A stretch of DNA of 64,000 nucleotides, from contig JAXRKP010000268.1 of NCBI GenBank assembly GCA_037039925.1, forward strand, positions 201,601 to 265,600, in the 5' to 3' direction. This DNA comes from Doris montereyensis. Lineage: Eukaryota > Mollusca > Gastropoda > Nudibranchia > Dorididae. Below, in pieces: positions 46,540 to 64,000 of the stretch. The notes under the pieces are model-generated. The model was not told the origin of the DNA. It worked only from the letters and a program-made list of their open reading frames with translations, and made no database searches. Position 1 is the first letter of the stretch, and every line of letters begins with the position of its first letter. The position numbers and the translations under genes were made by a program.

Positions 46540-46790
46540 CATCGAGGCTGATGTCGCATTTGGTCGCAGTAGGCATTGAGGCTGATGTCGCATTGAATGG
46601 GGCATCGAGGCTGACGCGCATTTGGACAAGTGTAGGCATAGAGGCTGATGTCGCATTTGTCGGAGGCATCGAGGCTGATGTCGCCTTTAGTGGGGCAGGT
46701 TGGCACCGAGGCTGATGTCGCAGTGGTAGGCATCGGGCTGATGTCGCATTTGGTTGCAGTAGGCATCGAGGCTGAAGTCGTATTCGGCCA
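46540..46790 (+). repeat. minisatellite, ~31-36 bp unit
   Basis: Eight imperfect copies of 'ggcatcgaggctgatgtcgc' plus a variable 'atttggtcgcagta'-type spacer. It is GC-richer than its surroundings. Open frames over it on both strands are repeat artefacts. Confidence 0.9.
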
Positions 46791-46971
46791 AATGTTAGGT
46801 CCTTCCTATGGTACCATTCCACAGTTCTTGTTCCGGATCTGCAATTCATATGGCCAGTCCTTTTGGCACTTGGCAAACTCCTATCTGCTAGCCTGGCTAG
46901 AACAATTGTCATTCAGTTCAGCATGAGCGCAAATAAACTGGACACAGCACGCTCACACTGATTTACTTTGT

Positions 46972-47163
46972 CAGGGCTGGAAAATTAAAGAAAGAACAAA
47001 TATTACAAAATTCATTTAGTTGTGTTACGATTAATTCTCTGGAAAATCAAAGAAAGAGCAAATATTAAAAATTCATTTAATTGTGTTACGATTAATTCTC
47101 TGGAAAATTAAAGAAAAAACAATTTATTACAAAATTCATTTAGTTGTGTTAGATTAATTCTCC
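46972..47163 (+). repeat. tandem ~63-bp repeat, three copies
   Basis: Units contain 'ctggaaaattaaagaaag', 'aaattcatttagttgtgtta' and 'gattaattctc'. Confidence 0.85.
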
Positions 47164-47929
47164 TATAAACACAAAATTTTTTTTTTCCTTCCACGGATCC
47201 CTTCTTCTGTTACAAGTTTTGCATCTGATACTGAATGACAAGAAAAAACGAATTTAAAATTGTTATACATACTGCAAACCTTTTCAAATTGGAAAACTGA
47301 CTTGACTGCCAAATTGAATTGAATTGAATGCATTTTATTATTCACGAAGGAAATTTGTTTTTGTTACAGTGAGTACATGTGACGTAGAATAAGTACAAAC
47401 TACAAATACTATGAAAGATTTAATTGTACATTACATTACGAGTAATTCAATAATAATACAACACAATTATCGTGGATGACAGGGACAACAACAATGACAG
47501 TTATAGATGTGATCATTATGGTTTTGATGAGGGTGAATTTACAATGATGAAACAAAACGATGATGATGATAATGATGATGGTTTTGACTATGATTATGAT
47601 GGTGTTTGATGAAAATGAAGCACACTTGGACCAAATTATTTCTAACTTTCATAAAAACATGAATAATATTCCAGCAAACATTGATTCTTTAACTCGAGTC
47701 TTTGTCATTGACCTAAGGTTGTATCTTAAAACAGAAATTACAGTCAAATATCATATACATACTTTTCAAGGTAAATCAGACTTCCAGACTAAAAGCCAAA
47801 AACAAACCCTGTACTACAGGATGCCCTCTGGTCAAGATAGGAAACAAGTGAAATAGGGTCAAGTTTTTTCAAATTTTGAAACATAACAGCAAGTGGGTGA
47901 GTTTTTTTTTTTTAACTTTCACTTTGATT
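47164..47929. other. no gene; GAT microsatellite
   Basis: 'gatgatgataatgatgatgg' repeats lie around 47558-47600. A 98-residue plus-strand frame (47560-47856) starts in them and has no recognisable domain. Confidence 0.5.
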
Positions 47930-48135
47930 AAGTGAGAATTTAGATTTAACATGCAAAGCCAGAGCTTTTTTGCCATTGCTACTATAATTTATTTTGTCCC
48001 CACATACTATGCAATAGACAAATCCAGTCTTTCATTTTTCGGAAGAAGTCAGAAAAATATCCTCCATCAGCGACCTTTTCTTGAAGCCATTCTTTGAATT
48101 TATTTTTCACTCCTTTATCAAAAGTTCACACATTA
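47930..48135 (-). pseudogene. transposon-type zinc-finger fragment
   Basis: On the minus strand 'KFKEWLQEKVADGGYFSDFF' is followed, after a one-base frame change, by 'YCIVCGDKINYSS' and 'ALALHVKSK'. The pattern Trp-Leu, CxxC, then His with basic residues is that of BED-like fingers at the N-terminus of multicopy transposon proteins. Only this domain remains. Confidence 0.5.
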
Positions 48136-48359
48136 CCGCCGCCCGTTGAACAAAAATCCTCCTCACGGAACTTCATGCTTGAATCACAAGATCTATTCTA
48201 GATATATCTAGATCTAAATCTATATTCCAATTATAAGCACTTTAGAATAAATAATGCGACTCTAGATCTAGTTAGTCAAATCACAAATCAAACAAGATAT
48301 CTCGGGAGTCGTAATGAAATGGTGAATGGCGAGTCGTTTAATGAACAATGGCAAAGTAT

Positions 48360-48969
48360 GACAATAAGTGACAACTCCGCTAATAAAGACAGAACAAGCA
48401 CGTGACGTTACTCTGATCCCTTATTACATCGATACATTTGTAATTTGTATACATTTCGTACCTTCAGTGTAAATTTTTGACTTGATTGATAAAGACTTTC
48501 ATTCATTCTCTATCCTTTCTTCTTTCTAGACCCAGTGAGATATAGATCTAGTCTTATAGTTATCCTATTTTTTCATTCTTCTTTCCCATACTCACACTTC
48601 TCTCTCTCCTTTTCTTTCTTCCCTGCCTTTTTTCTTCCTTTCTCTCTCTCTCTATTTCTCTCCTTTTCTCTATTTCCTTCTCACCTTTTATTACTTACTT
48701 ATTTTAATATTTCTATTTCATTCTAGATCTGAACCTTCCATTCTTGCTCATTCTTCACATCCCCCTCTACTACGTTTCTTATCATCACTTTCTTTTTCTT
48801 TCTTTCTTCCTCCTTTCTGTTTTTCTTCTGACATCACATTGTGTGATGCCTGAGGAAGTACTTAAATCTAGATTCTAGATATTTCTCGTTTGTTGTCTGA
48901 CTAAGGGTTATACCCGAAACGTCCACGTGTTTGTTCTGTCTTTATTAGTGGAGTTGTCACTTATTGTCC
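48360..48969. mobile_element. MITE family C with ~45-bp inverted ends
   Basis: Left end 'gacaataagtgacaactccg' through 'aagacagaacaagcacgtg'. The right end is the complement: 'cacgtgtttgttctgtcttt' through 'ggagttgtcacttattgtc'. The interior is a CT-rich stretch with no coding capacity. An AGATCT-rich patch lies just to its left (48195-48225). Confidence 0.8.
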
Positions 48970-49384
48970 TATTTCGTCTTTGACTTCAATCCACTGTGGC
49001 TCCTCCTTCGTATTAATGAACAATGAAAATTCGAACCAGTGATGGGTGCAAGAGAAAAGACCGGGAAAAGTATGAATATCCGGTCAAATAGTTTTTATAG
49101 GCTCAGGAACCGGACGGATCGGTGACGGTATAAAATGATCACCCGTGATAAAAGTTCAATAAATTTTTCGATTTTCGGACGGAAATAAATTGAGATGGAG
49201 AATTTCGAAATGTACGGGACATACGGAGAATTTCAAAAATGTACAGATTTCCGTATAAATACGGAAAAAAGGCATCCTTGTTACTAAATATGTATTTATG
49301 TGCTGGCTGGTAACTATGGTTATAAACTATGTTTTTTTCTCTGTTTAAATGCACTATGCTATTGTGTGTCTGTATAGTATGAGA

Positions 49385-49600
49385 GGGGAATCGGTAGTCC
49401 AGAGGCAAGGTGTCGGCCTCTCAACCAAAAGGTAGTGGATTCAGCCCTGCCAACGGTTGAAAAATTTTCTTGAGTTTTTCGAGTAAAGTCAACTGGCATA
49501 ATGGGCAGTAAGTAAAATATGTAATCCAATGGTAAAATATAGGGGAAGTTTGTAGCTCGTAATGGCCGAACATAAGGTGGAAATTTCAAATTGTCATATC
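49385..49600 (+). repeat. SINE S2 head joined to a LINE 3' end
   Basis: 49385-49495 is the S2 head and linker ('gtagtccagaggcaaggtg', 'aaaattttcttgagtttt'). From 49494 the sequence switches to 'ggcataatgggcagtaagta' and onward, matching the complement of 62460-62575, the last codons and 3' UTR of the LINE at the right of the window. Confidence 0.75.
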
Positions 49601-49654
49601 TCAAATACTAAAGACAACATCACGGGAATTAAAATCTCCCTTCCTTTGATTTAT

Positions 49655-49790
49655 TAGTGGTGTCAGTGGCTGAGTAATTAGGCTGCCTTTCCCTTCAGGC
49701 TATCAAACCAGGATAAGCTCCGGCTCCATGGACTCAATAGCCTTAAAGGAACTTTATTTCTTACTGAGTTATTGGCTGCAACAACAAATA
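49655..49790 (+). repeat. SINE S3 with internal deletion
   Basis: Head 'gtgtcagtggctgagtaatt' joins directly to the S3 tail 'ctccggctccatgg' and 'ccttaaaggaactttatttc', so the whole body is missing. Confidence 0.7.
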
Positions 49791-49965
49791 AAATTGGTTG
49801 AATAGAACTCACTCACAGCATCAAAACAAAACGCTTATAAAATATGAGCAATAAGCTTATACAATATGAGCAATAAGTCGTAGAAAGGATTTTAAGTTAC
49901 ACAGAAATAGAAGTATTTCCTTTGTTGAACAGTATATATAAGGGGTAAAGAGAGTGAAATCTTAC

Positions 49966-59883
<9,918 letters not shown>

Positions 59884-60559
59884 CTGGTAAGAAAAATTAT
59901 GGGATTTTAAAAAATTCCATCATAGTATAGGGTGTCTAGAAAATATTACTAGCATATATATATATATATAAAGCATTCAAAAGCCTCCTTCTGTTGTCTG
60001 TAGGGAGACGAAAGAGAGTAGAGCAGGGGATGGGGAGTGACAGTTTCACCTCAGAATACCTTGGTATGCTACAACATTAAAAAAAAATGTTGGTAAATAT
60101 GTTAGAATTAGGAGCCAATCTGCTCTTGAAAAAAAACAACTTAAAGGTTTAAAATACTATAATTTATAAAAATCATAAACAAACAACAATTGAGGAAGCA
60201 TACTAAGGTTGTATCATGTATCATTTGAAAGGGAGGTCGGAAAAGAATGAAGTCATTATCTTTGTATACACTGGTAAAGGAAAACTGGAAATATTTTTAG
60301 CTTCCTGATTCTTAACTCATAGACTACCATTGTCGCACGGGTACGATCACACTACACTTACACCATTGGACAATTGTCACACATGTGCGATCAAAACATT
60401 GCCAGGCCATAACTATAGAAAGATTTGCGTTCGAAAGGAAACGGTATGGAGCATTTTCAGGCTTATTTTTCTACTTCTGTTTCCTACCGTAACAAGCTAT
60501 CTAGCGTGAACGGTTGATTGTTTCTGATTTTTTACTGCTGGCAATGCAATCCTTCGACT
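59884..60559. other. no gene seen
   Basis: Upstream of the first recognised NAGPA exon. Short (TA)n at 59955-59971. Signal-peptide exon not identified. Confidence 0.45.
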
Positions 60560-60975
60560 TAACTCGTTTTCTTTGCAAACTTACAAAAACAACTACTAGC
60601 ACTAGTACAACAAGTAGATCTACAAGTCGGAAAGAGCATGGACCGCAATGTTTTCGATCAGTTTACCGGCTCATTGTTTTCATCTATTTATTGATAAAAG
60701 TAGTATATTGTGTGAATGGTATGATCTCCAACCCAAAAAGATTTTTAGCTTCTCCATTTCACCATCCCTACTCAGACAAACTAATGACACATAGCCGATT
60801 TTTATTGGTTCCAATATAAAGTTTGATCTCTTATGAACACCGTGTTTAAAAAATGAAGAAAAAAATAATAACAAATAAAAAAGGTACAAACTTGTTAAAC
60901 CACTCTACTTTTTTGGGTACCCATGCAATAATCTTGTGTCGAACCTTATGTAGTCTATATAAGTTAATGCTAGAG
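60560..60975 (+). repeat. interspersed repeat D, copy 2
   Basis: Direct-orientation counterpart of 40125-40500; identical word order ('gatctacaagtcggaaa', 'gtttaccggctcattg', 'atttttagcttctcc', 'gatttttattggttcc'). Confidence 0.75.
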
Positions 60976-61046
60976 ACTCATTTTTAAAAAAAGTTAGCCA
61001 TGGACTTCATGAAGAAATTTAAAAAAGTGTATTTTAAATTTTTTCT

Positions 61047-61221
61047 TACGCCATAATCATCCATGTGGTCAAGTTGAAAAAGATGAGAAGAGTTTTTCTT
61101 TTTTTACATTTGGGGAGACGAGCATGACATGAATAAAATTCTGCGGAGGTCTCATACAACTCATGAGGTAGAGCTCCACACAAAGCACAGCAAAATATGA
61201 TTCCTGAATGAAAAAAATGGA
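61047..61221 (-). CDS. candidate exon with CxxC, unassigned
   Basis: Possible acceptor 'ttttttcattcag' and donor 'gtaagaaaa' flank one open frame reading 'IIFCCALCGALPHELYETSA', then 'CHARLPKCKKRK'. The Cys/His spacing hints at a zinc-binding fold. Its phase does not join the NAGPA exon at 59883, so it may belong to a different gene or be chance. Confidence 0.3.
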
Positions 61222-61974
61222 AGGAACACAAATTGAATAAAAATTACATTCTTTTACCGTTTCTACTTTCCTCATTTACATTTATATATAAAAAATTGCC
61301 TATCATGTTGTGGTAGAATTACAAAATTTAAATGACAACGTATTGTACAAAATTTCATAGCAACTTTACTAAACAGGGATGAATTGTTACAAAATTTCCA
61401 AAATATATTTCAGAACTAATTCCAATTTCAATACTGTGGTTTCTTCTTCCATCCATGAACAATCAGAAAACATTTCTTTACTTTTATAACTCAAGCCCTA
61501 TTCTTCCTAAAAACCGAGAGGGGCGTTGATTATATTTAGTTAGGTTTGGTGCATTTAATAGGGATAATAAGGTAATAGATCTATTTTATTATAATGCTTT
61601 CAAAAACTGACCTTATCTTACCTCTAATTGTTATGGTAGGCCTGTACTGGTAGAGAGAGACAGCATATAAGCGGCCTAAATTCAAACTGAAATCATAACT
61701 TTCATATCATAAAACTTTTTTAAAATTTCTTAACATGATTGATATCACTATCTGATATGTCTGAGACTAACTGAGAGTTGATCTATTCTTCGAGATCTAA
61801 TAAAAAATTAACTCTAGTCTAGATCTTAGGCAATGATTAGATCTATAGCCTAGCTAGTTTTATAACGTTCTAAGTTTTGTGTCATGCAAATCAAATAAAA
61901 TGACAGAACAGTGAGAACAGATCCAGAACCAAGTCCAGCTGTGGCTCTCGCTCTGAGTATAGTTAGCTTGGTTG
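61222..61974. other. no gene seen
   Basis: AT-rich; no recognised repeat apart from short 'gatctattt' motifs. Confidence 0.45.
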
Positions 61975-62165
61975 GTAAGCACGCTTTCTTTTCATGGTGA
62001 GGCGATGGGTGCCGACGCAGGTCGCGGGTTCGATCCCCATGGTGGCCAGGATTTTTCTTTCTTTTCCTTGTGTTTGTCTCGTGTTTGTTCCTACGGGGCT
62101 TTCATATTATCTTGTGTCATTACATTAACGTTCGACATGCCCCTTGCCTCACTGTTTGTCTGAAA
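61975..62165 (+). repeat. tRNA-derived SINE, family S1, best copy
   Basis: 'gaggcgatgggtgccgacgc', perfect B-box 'gcgggttcgatcccc', 'tggtggccagga', 'gtttgttcctacggggcttt', ending 'gccccttgcctcactgtttg'. Confidence 0.85.
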
Positions 62166-62459
62166 ATTCTCACAAACTGCAATGGACTTCAATTTTATTT
62201 AGATTAAATTGATACTTTAGGATCTTTATAATTACGAATTTCAGTCTCATTACCGGTGTAAAAATAAATTATAGAATCTACTTTCCTGACAGAAAAAAAA
62301 TCAACCGCAGGTGTTAAAATTTTAAGTGTGATGATAAGTCCACTGAATCTGGCTTTTGATGTTTATCTCAATGAGCACTAAGAGTGACTTCCCTTAGACT
62401 AGAGGAGATAAAAAAAATTATCGGAGTGTTTCAGTGCCTTGGGAAAGTAGACTCCTCCC
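62166..62459. other. no gene seen
   Basis: AT-rich spacer before the LINE 3' end. Confidence 0.45.
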
Positions 62460-64000
62460 GGCCCCTTGACAGGCAAACCAAGTGTCTCCAATTTGCGTGT
62501 GGCCGTTACTGGCTACAAACTTTCCCTATATTTTATCATTGGATTACTTACTTTTACTTACTGCCCATTATGCCAATCGGCATATAAGGCAGCAATGAAG
62601 GATCTCCACCCCTTTCTTTCTAAGCAAGGGAATTTCAGGTTTCGCCACAGATCTTAATCTCATTCTCTACTGTTCTCCAAGTTGTTTTTGGCCTGCCACG
62701 TCTTCTTTTCCCCTCCAGGGGTCCAATGTAGGGCAGTCTGTGTGATATTCCCTTCTTTTTTCTTATAACATGCCCTATCCACTTCCATCTTCTCTTAAGA
62801 ATGGTGTCATGTATGTGGTCTATTTTGCATTTTCGGAGAAGAGCCTCGTTTGGAATTTTTGTTCATCACCCAGTCTATAGCAATAATGAAGATGATTGCT
62901 GACATCACGCAGCCTTGTCTGACACCAGTCTTGATTTCAAAATTTTGATTGCTTTTTTCAACTTTACATGCGAATTTACTGTGGAAACTTTTAATGAGCT
63001 AAACAAGATGTTGGGGTATTCCATAATTTCTTAGAATCTTCTAAATGCTTTCTCGACTGAGGCTATTGGACGCCTTTTTCAAAATCAATGAAGTTTATAT
63101 ACAGTTGTTTTTGCCATTTATTGCATTGTTCCATAATGTGGTCCGAGCAGTTTCTTACTTTCCTAAACCCTGCCTGTTCATTTTTTATGTAGGTATCAAC
63201 GGCATTCGATATTTGCAAGAACTTTACTAGTGATAGACAGGAGCGTTTCCCCTTCAGTTATTGCAGTCCCGCAAATTGCCTTAAAAAAAAAACAACTTTA
63301 TTATTATACCTTCCTTCCATTCACCCGGAGCTTTCTTTTCTGTCCATATTTCGGTGAAGAGTGGATGCAGTATTCTTGCTGCAAAAGCGGGTTCAGCTTT
63401 TAAAAAAGTTCAGCGTTTAAATTGTCTATGCCTGGGGCTTTCCATTCTTTAGAGTTTTAATAGCTACTGTTATTTCATTTAAGCTAGGTGGTTCTGTACT
63501 GGTATTAAAATCTTCGTGTGCCTGTTCAATACTTGCTTCTGTTGGGGGAATGGCATGTCAAAATTTCCATAAAATGTTCGGACCATCAGGCATCTTTTTC
63601 AGCCTCTGTCGTGAGAAGCTTTCCTTGCTTGTTTGTGATAGGCGGGTCTGAAGTTCCTTGATATTTTCCACTTATTACTTTTGCAATTGTATAAATTCTG
63701 CCTTCGTCTCCCACTCGTGATGCTCATTTTGCTTCGTTGGCAAGTCTGTCCATGAATCATCTTTTGCCTTGTCGCACTCTTTTTGACTTCATTATTTATT
63801 TCATGGTATTGAATTGACAATTATTTCTTTCAATCTGCTTGATTTTGCAACAAGTATTTTCTTCGTAATTTCCTTCCTCTTTCCAATTGTTTTCCATGTG
63901 TCATTTGATAGTCAATCTTTCCTTTTGTGTCTTTTTTGTTTCTAAGCATGTTTTAGCTGTCTCTAAGAAGGCATGTTTGATAGTCTTCCATCTGCTGTTT
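62460..64000 (-). pseudogene. non-LTR retrotransposon (LINE), reverse-transcriptase and 3' end, runs off window
   Basis: On the minus strand from the window edge: 'TLKNGKAPGIDNLNAELF' (palm/finger motif), 'NEQAGFRKVRNCSDHIMEQC', 'QLYINFIDFEK' (catalytic Asp region), 'KTGVRQGCVMSA' with 'IAIDWV', then the C-terminal 'KRRRGRPKTTWRTVENEI' and 'AALYADWHNGQ' before the stop at 62558. The 3' UTR extends to about 62460. The pattern is that of RTE-like endonuclease/reverse-transcriptase elements. The YxDD active-site segment is not preserved, and there are several frameshifts and stops, so this copy is dead. The 5' endonuclease part lies outside the window. Confidence 0.85.

Noticed and set aside
46476..46926. 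Overlapping 92-135 residue frames
   Set aside because: They cross the 31-36 bp minisatellite and are repeat artefacts.

Overview
This is an animal nuclear genome window, most probably from a mollusc and perhaps a gastropod. That inference rests on spliced exons of a conserved animal gene, several tRNA-derived SINE families, TTAA- and TA-flanked MITEs, AGATCT-rich patches and very long CT/GA microsatellites. It is gene-poor and repeat-rich. I see no bacterial features and no CRISPR array.

Layout. (1) 1-10.6 kb: SINEs, MITEs and minisatellites, including the left arm (1041-2410) of a long inverted repeat whose right arm ends near 37631. (2) 11.2-14.6 kb: two decayed DNA-transposon genes on opposite strands; the second carries an OTU/vertnin-like 'DGNC' segment. 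(3) 17.7-18.9 kb: a Thr/Lys/Ala/Pro-type minisatellite. (4) 19.76-24.46 kb, minus strand: one apparently intronless gene for a basic Ser/Pro/Cys-rich protein of about 1,550 residues, broken only at three A-homopolymers. (5) 25.1-28.4 and 34.6-35.5 kb: CT-rich minisatellite. (6) 28.39-34.61 kb: a very AT-rich block holding the virion-morphogenesis genes of a Polinton/adintovirus-like element. It has an adenovirus-type protease, major and minor capsid-like proteins, a hydrophobic Gly-rich virion protein, a membrane protein, a DUF8207-type protein, an HNH endonuclease VII-like gene and a zinc-ribbon remnant. I find no DNA polymerase B, integrase or packaging ATPase. (7) 35.5-37.6 kb: right arm of the inverted repeat, with about 0.9 kb of almost pure purine. 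(8) 40.5-42.3 kb: a satellite that appears to have grown out of a SINE tail. (9) 50-60 kb, minus strand: six exons of NAGPA, the lysosomal 'uncovering enzyme', with introns full of SINEs. (10) 62.5-64 kb: 3' part of a non-LTR retrotransposon on the minus strand, running off the window.

How it fits together. The two host-like genes are on the minus strand. The rest is mobile or repetitive DNA in nested layers: a SINE head inside a piggyBac-like MITE, a capsid-gene block bounded on both sides by CT minisatellite, and a satellite in a SINE tail. Single-base homopolymer breaks occur in NAGPA as well as in the mobile genes. Some frameshifts may therefore be assembly errors, and the capsid block should not be called dead from frameshifts alone. 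Its missing replication genes and truncated edges are stronger evidence of decay.
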